From positions 1 through 64,000 of the forward strand of contig JAMKCH010002923.1 in NCBI GenBank assembly GCA_023653785.1: a DNA stretch of 64,000 bases, written 5' to 3'. Positions 22,637-34,753 of this stretch are shown in pieces (position 1 is the stretch's first letter; each line of letters opens with the position of its first letter). Position numbers and translations under genes: made by a program. This DNA comes from Ophioderma brevispina. Its lineage: Eukaryota > Echinodermata > Ophiuroidea > Amphilepidida > Ophiodermatidae. The notes under the pieces are model-generated. The model did not search any database. It saw nothing but the letters and a program-made list of their open reading frames with translations, and was not told where the DNA came from.

Positions 22637-23533
22637 TAACCCAATATTGTTTTGAGGGTGTTGCAAAATTTGGTTCCGTGGCATTTTTGAAAATCCATAT
22701 GTCCTGATACCATGTTTAAAATAATAAAAACTCTCTTAAGTTTTCTGAGAGAGACACAATTTTGGCGACAACTCTAAATATCTGCTTGTACTAATCTGTA
22801 TATAGTAGGTGTATCACCAAATTTATTATTTAAAGGTCTAAAGTAATAAGGATGTATTTGACATTAGACACAATCCTATCCAGCATTTTTTGTTTTCGTT
22901 ACATCAAAAAAGTTATAATGATAGCCAATACTCCTGCCTTTTTAACTTCTTAAAACCTATCATTATATAATATCTGCATTTATTAGTTATAATATCCAAA
23001 ACTCAAGTTTAAAGGTTAAATTAATTATGATATATAATGTCTTTGAAGCACTTACAAACTCCTATCTGGTATTTTTATTTTTGACAACATACTTAAAATT
23101 CCAAATGACAGCCATATGATTATCAGTATTATGACATATGTTAAGTTTTTTTAATGATCTTAAAATGCCGCCCATATATAATTTTTAATTTGTAAAGCAT
23201 GTACTCTATACCAGAAATGTTCGATATAGTTTCTTCTACTGGGTAAAAAGCCCAAAATATGTCCTCTATCCGCAATACTTGAGAATTTATGGTCGATTTA
23301 ATGATTTCAAGCTTACGTTGGATTCTGGCGGCATATTGGATTTGGATGGTAATCATGGTATGTTATGATCAAGTGGCCTGTTCATTAGATTCATCGTGCT
23401 TGAAAACCTGGGTATAGAGCACAAAATATGACCCTTTTAATGAATTTTAGAGTGGTGCAGTCAGTCATATTGGCGTTCTAGAAAATGCCACTGAACACAA
23501 TTTTGCACACCCTCCAGAATTATTGGCTTAGGT
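22637..23533. repeat. Foldback element with ~65-bp inverted ends
   Basis: Left end 'gagggtgttgcaaaatttgg' plus 'tccgtggcatttttgaaaat' recurs inverted at 23453-23533 ('gaaaatgccactgaacacaa', 'ttttgcacaccctcc'). The ~770-bp centre is AT-rich and non-coding. Confidence 0.65.
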
Positions 23534-25042
23534 ATTTCCCCCCTCCCCCCCCCTAATAAACTAAAATCTGTCAACAGAATCTGTGTACTTATCCGTTTTC
23601 CCCCTGCGCTCATAAATTTCCTAATCAATTACCTACTAATTAAGTATACACCCTATCTCATCGCCTATCCAGTAGCATCGTCTACAAGGTCACGGTTTAT
23701 TCGTGATTTGTCATGGTAACCTAAGACATCTATCATGGAACTCACACGCCGCGGGGCACTCAATTTTCAGGTATGGGATGTGATGTGGGGCCCTGATTTC
23801 CGAACTTGGGGGGGATTGGGAACTGATTTTGTGTCCGAATTTTTGAGAAACATGTTAGGGCCTGGGATCTTGAAATATGTCGGCTAAAATCAGGCTTCTG
23901 AGGCAAACATTTCTGAAAAGTGACCTTATAACCTTTATGCTTCACTGGGGGTCTTGGGAACTGCTGGAGAGACCGAATTGGGAATTTTAAAGGCCGCCAT
24001 AACACCGTACTCTTTCCCTGTCATTGCCTGCCCCCCCCCCCGCTCACAGGTTTTTCTTCCAACCGGGTTTCTTGGTCATGCTCAATAGTTCCTATATGTT
24101 GGGGGGAATTGCAATGACATTGCGCGACAGTGGTGAATATGGAATTTTTCATCGCTCCCACCTATTGCATAGAAGTGTGCAGGTATCCATGCAATGAGTG
24201 TCCGACTTCTCATGGTTCGGCAGCATTTTCAGCTGTTTGGTCCAGTGTATCATGAGGACATGCATTCTGAACACGTAAAAAGTTACAGACCTTATCGAAT
24301 AGGTACAGGATCCAGATTTATTAAATATTTTGCAGATGAGCAAAATACAAGTTTCTAATGATACCAGAAAATGGCTCAATGGCGTGAAAGGTGTGGTCGA
24401 GGCTGAGGATCGGGTGTGCCCCTTTGACTGGAATCACTTTTCTTTCTACACCAAGCACTGCCGGTTTGGGTTGGGTGCACGCTGGGTAAATTCCCATTTT
24501 TACTACGACAACAATCAAGAGTCAGAAAACTTCAGAAACACGTTTAATATATTACCCAGTTTATATCAAACCTTATTGCATCTGCTTATATTGCAAGCTA
24601 ATCTATCATGTCTATGGAATAAGAAAATAAGACTACAACTTTCAACGTCATTTTCGACATTGTCCAGCACTTTTCCAGCTGAGATACCCCTCAATCTGTC
24701 ACGCCCTGAAAGTACTGATCTATTTTTTAATCCTGACCATTGGAAACGATTGAAAAAAAGAAGAAATTTACACCATATATTGGCTATTGGCAGTTTAATA
24801 GACAAACGCGTCGTTTCATGTTTTTGTATTTGCCTAACCATGTCGTTAGTTAATGTTTCCTTTTCAATTGTGTTTTGTTAACTGGTATTAGTGGGTTGGA
24901 AAATTCTGTTCAGACACAGTGAGCTTCGCATTGTTGAGACTAAATTCAAATAATTTTTGGCGCCAAAAATTAAGCATACGATGATTTGTCTTTAGTTGAA
25001 GGCACCTGGAAACGATTGTGATGTTCAGAAAGACAATATACC
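23534..25042. other. No confident gene; long frame 24330-24881
   Basis: The plus frame 24330-24881 (183 codons) is the longest in the window, but it has no motif, no splice support and an equally open opposite strand (24321-24518). It may be part of a dispersed repeat. I do not call it a gene. Confidence 0.4.
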
Positions 25043-25660
25043 AACCTGGCACAAAAAGTATCTCGGCATGTTTTTCGATCAGTATTGTGCCAAAGTCAGG
25101 CCATTTTGAAATTGTGCAGGTATCGGGTCGAAATTATTTTTAATTGTTTTAGGCCTTGCTCTTTCATTTATACCTGGCTTGTAAAAAAGTGTGCAGAACT
25201 GGCTGAGATAGAACGCCCTAAAGACGCAAAACCCCCAAACCAAAATTGCAGTTTTTTGATTTTTCAATGGCTTGCAGTTTACTAGGGACACGAACACATA
25301 TCACAATCAAGTATTGCAGTAGGCTTTCTCGTTCATTCAGTCGGAAAACCGCTTGGTGTACAATCATACTACACGTAATTATAATGTGGTATACCACACA
25401 GTGACCATTGCACAATCCAAAAACTTCACCTTTTGGTTTGGGGGGTTTGCGTCCCCGTTCGGGCTGTTCCATCGTCAGCCATTTAAGCACGCTGTTTTAC
25501 AACGAGGGTTGTTAATGAACGAGGCAAGCACCTAGGCAACAACATGTACATTTCGAAAATTTTCAAAATGGTCTGGACTTTGGCACAATACTGAGTCGAA
25601 AAACATGCGAGATACTGTTTTGTGCCAGGTGTCTTTTGATGGTAGGATAAAATATAAAAA
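25043..25660. repeat. Large inverted repeat (hairpin), arms ~235 bp
   Basis: 'acctggcacaaaaagtatct', 'gcatgtttttcga' and 'agtattgtgccaaagt' at 25043-25110 reappear inverted at 25580-25660. Farther in, 'gacgcaaaacccccaaacca' (25225) pairs with 'ttggtttggggggtttgcgt' (25434). The loop is about 25290-25390. Because the arms are inverted, the plus frame at 25085 and the minus frame at 25218 give similar peptides; neither is a gene. Confidence 0.85.
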
Positions 25661-26410
25661 ACAGAAACCACTATTTTTCTGTAGAAGCCACCATTTTGGA
25701 CTATAATGACACCTCCTAGAGTTGAAGTTCACTGGACAATAATCAGTGTCTGCAAAATGTTTATCATAATTCTTGAGCCATTTTGAGATATGGAGGAGGG
25801 GGGTAAATTAACATGGCCAGGGGTCAAATTTGTAAACGTTGTTCATACCGGATTAAAAGGTGTATATGCATTTTCATCTGGTTCTAAAGTTCGCCGCCTT
25901 TTCTACAGTTTTTAGACCCGCTCCCGTTTGAGCATGCCCAGCTTGAGATCCTCACTTTGGTTGTCGAAACTTCCCATTCTTTATTTTTTCTCAGCTTTAC
26001 AACTCGAAATTTGGCCAGAAATTTCAAATTCGAGGACCATACAATTGTCATAATTCAGTCCCAAAGACCGCTTTTGCAGAAATTTCAGTTTTAAAAACCC
26101 CAAGCTTGTTGACGTTTTTTTTCGCGCCGCACATCCCCTCTTCTAACACAACATGTTTGAATTTACAATCGCACCATGAGCTGTAAATTTTCATTTCCTT
26201 TCTCCGCATTGGCCTAAGTCTTCAAAACTAACTTGCCTTTACATCATATCTTTCTGAGATCCATCCTTCAGCATTCTTTTAGCTACTCGTAACAAACCAT
26301 GTGTGACTTTATCGGTTGCAATAAATTGAGTATAATTTTTTTATTTATAGACGACAAAATAGCAATTCACGTAAACGTTATATTATCGTAGCTTTCTCTC
26401 CACTGTGCTT
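25661..26410. other. No gene seen; possible 3' end of gene copy B
   Basis: It lies downstream (minus sense) of the Death-domain stop codon at 26411-26413, so it may contain the 3' UTR. No convincing cleavage signal is assigned. Confidence 0.35.
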
Positions 26411-26523
26411 TCAAGCATCCACGAGATTTCCAATAGTGTCGTGACGTGCCCAACGGTTAATCTTTTCATATACTAAAAGCATGTGAAAATTCTCTCTTTC
26501 AACTTCTTTACATGTTCGTCCAA
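26411..26523 (-). CDS. Gene copy B: last exon, Death domain helices 4-6
   Basis: Minus strand, after acceptor 'atattccag' (26524-26530). The exon starts with two bases that complete the split codon from 26761-26861 (G+TT = Val), so the phases agree. It encodes 'CKEVERENFHMLLVYEKINR', then 'WARHDTIGNLVDA' and a TGA stop (26411-26413). The text fits the second half of a Death domain: hydrophobic helix 4, W in helix 5, 'T..NLVDA' in helix 6. The stop is at about the natural domain end; only 10 further codons follow before the next stop. Role: homotypic Death-Death binding in apoptosis or innate signalling (family knowledge). Confidence 0.72.
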
Positions 26524-26760
26524 CTGGAATATAAGAAATAGAAGTGAGTTAATGTGAGATACAATGTTAGGCCTATATACAGGTACCGAGGAAATTAAAA
26601 GTTTGGTCAGATACATGATGTATTATATGAAATTTAACACTCTAATCAACTAAACCTAACTTGTGTCTACCAACACTAATAAAAGTGTCCATTCGCATAT
26701 CTTGTCCCAATTTTTTATTTGATATTTTCATAAACGTATCATATGAATGAAAAACATTAC

Positions 26761-26861
26761 CTTCTCCAATAGATTTTCCATCAAGGCCCAACTCAAAAGA
26801 CAGTGCTTTCCAATTACCACCAAGTTTTGCTTGCAAGGGTTCGATAAATCTTTTTCTGTCA
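26761..26861 (-). CDS. Gene copy B: Death domain helices 1-3 exon
   Basis: A 101-bp minus-strand exon between acceptor 'caagatag' (with a 'ctaac' branch-point-like word just upstream) and donor GTAATG (26755-26760). It is made of 1 nt, 33 codons and 1 nt. It reads 'QAKLGGNWKALSFELGLDGK', then 'SIGE': the LG..W..L...LGL....I pattern of Death domains. Before that, a one-base shift seems to separate it from the ancestral 'TEKDLSN' (seen in the alternative frame), since copy A is 1 bp longer here. The domain is therefore clear but the exon may carry a frameshift. Confidence 0.75.
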
Positions 26862-27361
26862 CTATCTTGTTAGGGTTTCTGGGTTGGGATTCTGGACGAT
26901 CAGAATGCTTCGGGGATCGACGTGTGTTTTCGTGGGTCTGCCATGTCCTATTAAATGTAACGAAAATTACAGGTGTTTCTGTGTTAGGGTTCCATCGTCA
27001 AAACAGTAATCATATCAATGCCTCGTTCCCGATGATATGAGCACTCGAACTTTTAAATGACTGTATAGCGAACAATGGCGAATTTTAAGTAGTTTATAGT
27101 TTGCGGACACTGGTATCACGTGCCCGTTGCCTACATTGTAACCTGTGTTAAATTCGCTACATAATCCACTGTGGTGAACCTGTTTAAAATTGTGGCGTGT
27201 TTAAAAAGAGGGTGTTTAAAGTGCTTGTGTGTGTGGTAGTTTTAAACCAACGTTTTTTTCAGTTTGTTGTTGTATAAACATGTTGTCTTGAGAACAAGTT
27301 GTATCAGTTTGTAAAACACAATATATTGCAAACAACTCGCAATCTTTAACCAACTGCTGTT

Positions 27362-27503
27362 TACCCTGGCATCGCTCAACCTTGTTGAAAAGTCAATTAA
27401 ACACTTCTTAACAATGTGGAAACAACTGATGCTTAAACTTTAACAAGTTGTTGTAATTTTTAAACAAGTGCTTAATTTAAACAAGGTGATCGATGCCAGG
27501 GTA
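27362..27503. repeat. Small foldback MITE, 142 bp
   Basis: 'taccctggcatcg' at the left and 'cgatgccagggta' at the right form perfect 13-bp inverted ends. Further pairing of 'accttgtt', 'aacac.tctta' and similar blocks continues inward for ~50 bp. It sits in DNA rich in 'aacaagttgt' words. Confidence 0.7.
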
Positions 27504-27754
27504 CACAGTGTTTGTTTAAAATTTTAACAACTTGATTACTTTGTTCTAACAGTGTATTATTCAAGGGGTATTTCGTGATCTAAAACATGTCCCCTAAAAG
27601 AAAACCGAAAATCTTTCCCCGCTCTTCTGAGGCGTCCCTTGAATTTAATTATGCATATAGCAATATTGGGTTCTGCCTGGCAAATGCCGAATGTTATAAA
27701 TAAAATAAAACCTGGTAGATTAATGTATCATTACGTTTCTCACAACACGCCCCG

Positions 27755-27900
27755 TGGGGCTAGTGGGTTGGGGCGTCTATCTTATACCTAGAATATAAGG
27801 TCGCTGGTTCGAATACGGTTGGAACACTGTTTTTTCTTCAGAGCTTCCGTGAGCTGGCTTCTCTGAGCCCGGAGGGCATTGTGGAAAGGGATAAAGAAAT
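27755..27900 (+). repeat. tRNA-derived SINE-like sequence
   Basis: tRNA-like head 27755-27826: 'ggggctagtgggttggggc' as A-box part, anticodon-loop-like 'cttatac', B box 'ctggttcgaatacgg'. It continues into a non-tRNA body ('gagcttccgtgagctggctt', 'gagcccggagggca') of SINE style. Confidence 0.5.
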
Positions 27901-28149
27901 CTAATTTTTCTACCACCCAAATTTCAATATACCATCTGAACCATTGACCGAATATAGTATGTTAAATTTTGCAGGGATTAAATCGGTTCTGATGAAATTA
28001 AAGATTTTGTAATGTCTGTCCATTAGCGAACAAATGCTTATAACCCAAATACAGGCTCAGAATGTTAGCCTGGTCCGGATTTCTATAACCTAGGAATGTT
28101 GGTAATCATTTTTGTTAAAATGGGCAAACAAGCTATATTAGGATAATAT

Positions 28150-28560
28150 GCAGGTGGAATCAAAGCACCTCAAATGACTACACTAATTATGATGAGTTTG
28201 ACCAAATACAAAAAATGCAACAAACCCATTTGTGTAGTCATATGAAACCAACAAACTTGACACGTTTTTGAAGGCATAGGACTATTCCAAAATGTTATAT
28301 ACCCCCAGTACTGACCTTGAACTATTTTCTATGTAGCTATTAAACTAATTTGTATATTGGGACAAACTACCTTGGTGACATACAAAACTATCGACATCCA
28401 TTCTACCGCAAATTTTGAGCCTTCAAATCACCCCCTCATGAAAACCTGCATACCTACTATATTTTGTCAGACCCTCATAATTGAATGTGGCCAAGAAGAA
28501 GTTTGAAATTTTAGCACCCTCACCTATCCTAAAAAAACGTGTTTTGCCACCAATTAACAC
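28150..28560. repeat. Member of the 'tatagtttctct' foldback family (partial)
   Basis: 'tatacccccagtactgacct' followed by 'tgaactattttctatgtag' at 28300-28345 matches the right arm at 58375-58425 ('ttacccccattgtgacctt', 'gaacctattttgtct'). Its partner arm is not clear. Confidence 0.45.
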
Positions 28561-29029
28561 GAAATGACGATACCATTATTTTTATATTGAATAACAAATA
28601 TTGAAATCTCTGACAGATTATCAAATGAATATTTTTATTGTTTTTGGAAGGATTCTACTATCTTTGAATAAAAAGGTATGCCTAATATCCCAAATGCCCA
28701 CAATGCTTAATTTACTGATTACATTTTACTAACAATGGTCCATTTTCTTTAGATGCTAAGTTGAAAAAACAAGTCCATCAGGTAAAAATAATTATTAATA
28801 CCTAAAGGAACAATGATAAAGGATAAATCTCGTCCATAGAGCAAAATGAGGTCCACTCCCAGTAGGTGTGAAAAAAAGCATTCTTTTTAACAGTTGCCCA
28901 GAAATTCCCTTTTATGATAAACCATTATGTAACTAAATTACGCTTTATCTCCGCTTGTTAGAACTATAACTCGGCTATACGGCATAACATAATCGACTAT
29001 AACTACAATGAAATACTGTACCAACAATA

Positions 29030-29146
29030 CAGGTGTTGTTATTCGCCGTATCCATTATCTGTCCTTCTAGCTGTGCCACCTGATTTTCCAGTCCAGTAAT
29101 CTTCTCAAGCAGTTCTTTATTTTCGACTGTTAAGTTTCGCACTTTC
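29030..29146 (-). CDS. Gene copy B: coiled-coil exon
   Basis: On the minus strand after 'tcctgaag', with a stop just upstream in the same frame, the exon encodes 'KVRNLTVENKELLEKITGLE' then 'NQVAQLEGQIMDTANNN'. L/V/I fall at heptad a/d positions for about five heptads, with many E/K/Q: a short parallel coiled coil. The exon start matches the copy A exon at 18972. It lies ~2.2 kb 5' of the Death exon, giving the order coiled coil, then Death. The 3' border is uncertain (possible donor 'ttg|gtacag'). Confidence 0.6.
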
Positions 29147-30059
29147 CTTCAGGATTTAGATAAAATTAGGATTGAAAGATTTAAAAAAATCACGTCGGCT
29201 TATTCACTCGCATAATTTGCTGTTGTATTACGTAGACCTAACAGTAATGCTTCTCGATTATTGTAATACCAGATTTCATCACCCTTTAGAGTTTTGGGCA
29301 AGTACCCAAAGTCATTGGATCTCGTTTCAAATAGCTAACAAAGGGTTTCAATTGTAATCACTATTGATATATGTACCCTAACCGTACAAAAATGGCCTTG
29401 GGCAAATACTGCTCTTTAAATGCATTCACATAAAGGAGAGGTAGTTCAGACAGCACTGGAATCTAGTAGAACATGTTAGAGTCGTCATCCAAGTAACTGC
29501 CAGAGACATTTTCTCCTTGGAGTGTGGAAGGGGCAAAGTAACTTTCTAAGAGGGGAAATAAAGAAATCTGCGCAAAATTATGTAATTCTTTGCTTGCTTC
29601 TCGTACATTTAAGCATTGCATGAACAGAGCTCTATAATATAATAAGGCTTATAGGCATTGTTTTTTCCACTACATCTCCATGTTGCTATAACAAGAAATA
29701 ATTGAAGGGGAAAGAGTACACTATATGGATATATGCCGAGGCTATTATTCAATAGTTACGCTAGTTACATGTGGAAAATAACTTAAAATGTACAGACCTA
29801 TTTTAGAGGAAATAGATCTTGTCTACTCACTTTGAACTTTCTTCCAGACTTGATTGACTTATCTTTAACTTTTGCCTGGATAAATATGGAATGGTATAAA
29901 TTACACAAAAAGAGCTTGATCTTCATTAAGGATTCTTCTCGTTGTATAGATGGGGAAATTTATGTTTTGACCAAATACAATTTGCAACAATAACTGCTTT
30001 TTGTAGTATTTGATAGCAGGAATAACATAGTAAAAATCGAAGGAAATCTCTACGATGTA

Positions 30060-30610
30060 AAGTGTAGAAATAGGGGGCGAAAAGTTTGTACAGGGGTTAA
30101 TATTAAATGTTTTCAAATGAAGTATTCAGTTATTGCTATGCATCAAAAGGTATAGTTTCTCTATGTATGACTTATAGTTTTGATACAATGGAATGCTAAT
30201 AATTCAAGGTCGGCCTGGTGTAAATTTGCAAAATGGTCTGATTATGTTAAAATTGGTCTCAAATTGTTTAGGGCATCACAATCAATAAGAAAATATAAAC
30301 TGAATCTGTGTTTGAAAGTTCAATATGTGACTTTCAGACCTTTGGCTTGTAACCTTCTATAGGTCAAATACAGCCCGGCTATACTCTGCATTCTAATTAA
30401 ATGTCACAGAGAATGTATCTCATATGTATGTTATTGTGTACAATTAGATGAACAATTTGCTACCATTTTTAAAACAATCCAATGGATTTGAAATTTTACC
30501 CCATCCTCTTTTTAAATCGTTGTGAACATTTTGGTGTACTTTCTAACACATTCTGACCCTTTTCATATTTTGACCCTGTGAAAACGTTGCCCCCTATTCT
30601 ACTGATTTCC
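30060..30610. repeat. Foldback element of the 'tatagtttctct' family
   Basis: The left arm starts 'tagaaatagggggcgaaaag'; the right arm ends 'cgttgccccctattctac', its inverted match. Inside are 'caaaaggtatagtttctcta' and 'caaggtcggcctggtgtaaa', shared with 57895-58590. The frame 30180-30362 is not a gene. Confidence 0.65.
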
Positions 30611-31009
30611 AGATGCTTTCCAGATTTTCTTAGATTTTTAGTATGTTATTCGAAATGTCAAATAATATCAAATTATGTCTTAAAACCTTTTGTTGCAATA
30701 ATTTTGGTGGCCATGGGGTTTATTTTCATAAATTAACCCATCTATATGATTCTTAAATTCAAATAAAGTTACTAGTATCTACCTTTGTCTTGTATTTGCC
30801 ATTGTTTTTGAAACTGCAAAATGATTTCGACGATGTCGTAGAACATTTTGAAAGTAGAATGTTCAGGCACGTCCATGCATGAAAGAGCCTCTTAGTCCAG
30901 TATTATAGCAATGTGACCTTAGAAACTTCTATAAAAGTAATTTCGTCACATTTGCTGGTAAGGTTCACTGTTTTAACTGTTACAGAATAATATATCATAA
31001 GTATTAAAA

Positions 31010-31690
31010 TATACGGAGGGGACATAATACAAAAAAGAGGCAAAGTTTACACAGGATTAAAAATTTAAAATCAATCGTTTAGAAGACATAACAAGTTATT
31101 CATTAAGTCCAGATAAAAATGCATAGTTTTCTTATCTCTATTAGTTTTAGTATTGTAATGCTCATAACTGTTCAAGTCATGGTGGCAATTTTTCTTTTTA
31201 AGATGCTCCGATTTGATGAAAAATTAATTTAAAATTGTTTGTTCTAATTATTATAACAGTACATTTCCATTTAAACTACATGTTTGAAACTCTTAGAGCT
31301 TTATGATCCGTAACCCCTAGGCCATAATGATATGGAAACTCAATGTCAAAATATAGTGCACCCATATATTTTCGGTTCCTACAACAAAACCAAATCATTT
31401 GGCAGCATTTTGAAAAGGACCTTTTTACCTTCGTTAGGACTTGTGAATAAGTCATTTTATAACGCTTGTATAAATATTTCCCCTTGTTACAACACAGCTA
31501 CCCCTCTTGGGATTCTGTTAGATATTTGATGTTATTCGGTGATAACTTTCTTAGTGTATATATGACAGAAATCGCTTTTGTTACAACTATTTTGAAACCA
31601 GGACAAAATATATCCTGTATTTCACGGACAGAGACGGAAAGGCTCATTTGATTGCCAGAACTCACATTAGTCTGTCTAAGTTCGCCTTTC
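31010..31690. repeat. Foldback family member, more degraded
   Basis: It shares 'aggcaaagtttacacaggat', 'gcatagttttcttatctct', 'taatgctcataactgttcaa' and 'gatgctccgattt' with the other members. The right half holds 'catatattttcggttcct' as at 58310. Frames on both strands (31332, 31466, 31498) are explained by the repeat. Confidence 0.55.
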
Positions 31691-34226
31691 ATCTTCCTTG
31701 TTCGCTTCGATACTCGTAATTCTCTCTGTTAGGTAAAAACGAAACAATAATGAAAAACAAAACAAGAAATACATGGAGGGGACGCTGGCATCTTTTGCCG
31801 CGCCCTCACATGTTGCAGCCAAAAAACGTCAGATTGATTAAGTATATGTACGATATCTGGCAATCATCTGGAGTGACTCCAGAATTAATTGAGCACGTAA
31901 TTAGCATTCCTTCTAAGTTACAGGGACATTGTCCCTGACAGAAGTGTCATTTTTGATATTACTAAAGGTCATTTTAAGAGATGTTCTATCCGCCATAAAT
32001 ACAATAGAAAAACACACGATCACTTCTAGATTTAAGCAAATTCACATGAGAATTTTGCACACCAAGTTCAGAGCGCAATTTTGGCAAGGGGGGGGGGGGG
32101 AGAGACAAGTCGATGAGAAGTGGCAGAAAAAAATATAAAAGCCAAGATGTATTTTAAAACAATAAAATTGCAGCCACACATGAGAGAGCAGAGCCTGAGT
32201 AAGGGCGAGACGGAAAGAATACCACATCGATGTTTTACCGCGGTTTTACCTTGTTTTTTCGTGCTGGTGTGGAGTTTCGTAATTTCTTTGATTGTTGGCC
32301 TCAACGACTTGCGCTTATGCTGTAACCTTTCCCTTTTCTTTTTTAAGTTGATCACGAAATATGAAAAAAATCTTATAAAATAATAATACTTAATTTACTA
32401 ATAATAATAAGATAAAAACATTCCCAAACGGGAGCATACTAAAGGGTATCTAATGTCTGAAATGTCAAAGTCGATAAAATAACCTATCCTAACGTCATCG
32501 AAAACATATTTTTTGAACAATGTTTTAACGCGTTGGCGTCCGTATGCGTTCAGGACGTGTTACTGAGCCCACGATAGAACTCGTGAAAGGAAATATTAAG
32601 TGGGTCTATCGTGGGTATGTTTTGTGCGCTTATTTGACATGCTTCTAAAATGTCATTCAAAAGATCCTGTAGTCAACTATTAACTGCTCCGGTTTAGTGG
32701 ACTTAAAAACTATGTCATCGATTGTAGCCCAAAACTCTGTGGGTGTGTGTGGTGTGTGTGGGTGTGCGCACGGTTATTTGTGTGAGTTTAAGAAAGAATA
32801 CTTTATATCTTCTAGAGTTTCTTAGTCTCCTATGGTACCTTTTTGCAAAATTTTTCTCTGAGTTCTTTTTTTTGAGCACACCCAATGCCTGCCCTGTCGA
32901 TATTAAAACAAATGAAAAACAAGAGAAGTCAATTCAAAATTAACAAAAAACTGACCATCAAATAAACCATCAAATTCTTGTACGTAGATGCTTGTTTATT
33001 TCTCCCTCTCTCGTCTCTTTCTTAATCTTACCTCTTATTTTTTATTCATTAAACTCAGTAAACAAGTACATCAACTGAATATTAAAACATTTAAAGACAA
33101 CCTGTCTTTGACAAATAGGGGAATATCTCTGTTCACGATGACATCGTCATTGTGTTTGTCAAGTTTGATTTTCAGTGGTTACTGGTTGTTTGTTTGTGGC
33201 TTTTATCCAGTGCATGAAAAGACCGTGGATAACACTATTGACCACAATATTTAGTAATAATATGACACTACAGACAAGATTCGTACATTAGATTTTGAGT
33301 GGAAAGACCTTTTATTCATCTTTTTTAAGCTGAACTTCCTTCAACGATCAGGCAAATTTGAATGGGTTAATTTGAGGTAGAATTGCAAAATAGTCTGATT
33401 TTCAAACACCAGTGAACCGTACCAGACAAACCCATGTGAACCGTATAAGGGTTTTAGAATTGTTATAAATTGGACTAATTCTCAGTAATTTTGAATTTAT
33501 AGCACCAACTTCAAGGATTGCATTTTGGGCTTCTGTACCTTGTTTGTGAGTGTTCTTGCCTCTCCACCTCCAACTCCTCTTCAAAATGTTCACACAAATT
33601 GCTTTCAACTTCATTGGTCTCGATACACACACGAGAAGGTAATGATAGAAATTACCGACAAATCACCCATAAAACAGTCTCAAAATGAGTAATAGTTTAC
33701 AAACTTAGAAAGGGCACAACGTAATCAATTGGAACATTTTATATTGTTTACCTTGAAAGTTAATTTATTTATGTTTTGTTCTTGTATTTCATGTCCCTCG
33801 ATTCCTTTAGAAATTGTTCACGTCAATCATATAACTGTTTAAAACTATATCCTACAATGTTAACAATCACACAAAAAATAGTTCATCAGAGTATCATTTC
33901 CAACGTTTCCACGCGTTTTGTGAGATGTTGCTTCAATACTTTATGACGCCAGAAACTTAAAAGTTTTGTTCCCCCCCTCATCTTACATGTTGATTAATTT
34001 CCCCCTTGAACGGGTAGCTGCAAGCCAATGTCTTTACCAAACGTGCTCCCCAAGCCATTTATTGCTAACCAGGTGTAAGTTTGAAAGTATATAAATTAAA
34101 GGTCAAAATATCTATTTGCATGGATTAGAATGTGAGATTAATGGTGGATACGGAAGAGAACCATATATTTTTAATCAACCAACAAACATTTCTAATCAAA
34201 TGTAATGGGGCGAAATAAGTTACTAC
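31691..34226. other. Probable intron of gene copy B; no exon identified
   Basis: This is AT-rich DNA between the exon at 34227-34317 and the coiled-coil exon at 29 kb. It contains short GT-rich DNA (32738-32770), G-run and C-run spots, and frames without signature (31750, 32120, 32988, 33402). Missing exons could hide here. Confidence 0.4.
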
Positions 34227-34317
34227 CTTGTGTCCAACTTCAGGAAATTCCAGCAGTACATATTGACTCTTTGTTCGCTCAAAACAGTTGCTGTGCCGAA
34301 AGTATCTCAAAACCGAT
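34227..34317 (-). CDS. Gene copy B: exon paralogous to 20013-20111
   Basis: Minus strand, acceptor 'gcgaactcaag' and donor GTAGTA (34221-34226) enclose 91 bp. The best frame reads 'SVLRYFRHSNCFERTKSQYV' then 'LLEFPEVGHK', as if a beta-rich segment. Conservation of 'TK.....LE' with copy A and both splice borders supports an exon. The domain is not recognised. Confidence 0.55.
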
Positions 34318-34372
34318 CTTGAGTTCGCGATTTTGTAGAATATATGACTGGTATTGCTATTCAACGTAATGT

Positions 34373-34386
34373 AATAATAATAAAAC

Positions 34387-34419
<33 letters not shown>

Positions 34420-34420
34420 T
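34373..34420. repeat. (TAA)n microsatellite
   Basis: About 15 TAA units with two interruptions, just 5' (minus sense) of the exon at 34227-34317. Confidence 0.9.
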
Positions 34421-34753
34421 ACGGACCTCGTCCGCATGATCACACACGCACATAATATTAAGATAGTTTAATACTGTGCTGATATCATAAACAACTTGCG
34501 AATAAATGTCTCATTTAAATTCAATTTCGTGCTTGCCTTTTACCCAATATTAGAACAAAACAGGCTTACCATATGAATAAACAACTCTAACTGATGTCTC
34601 TATGTAGAACTCAGTTCTGCAATTCTGCCTGAAGCAGAAATATACATGACATTACATCACTGAAGGGGGCGCGGAGGAACTTCCTTTTTCGTGATGTAAA
34701 TGCCCTTTAAGAAGTAATGGTTTCCCTCTCTATTTGATACTTTTCAGATGGCT

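Noticed and set aside
24330..24881. Longest plus frame, 183 codons
   Set aside because: No motif, no splice context and open frames on the opposite strand; no sign of codon selection visible by eye.
25085..25490. Two small proteins with similar sequence on opposite strands
   Set aside because: The similarity comes from the palindromic DNA, not from paralogous genes.
33402..33632. Exon with donor 'gagaag|gtaatg' on the plus strand near 33640
   Set aside because: The donor-like word fits, but no acceptor or conserved frame supports an exon on either strand.
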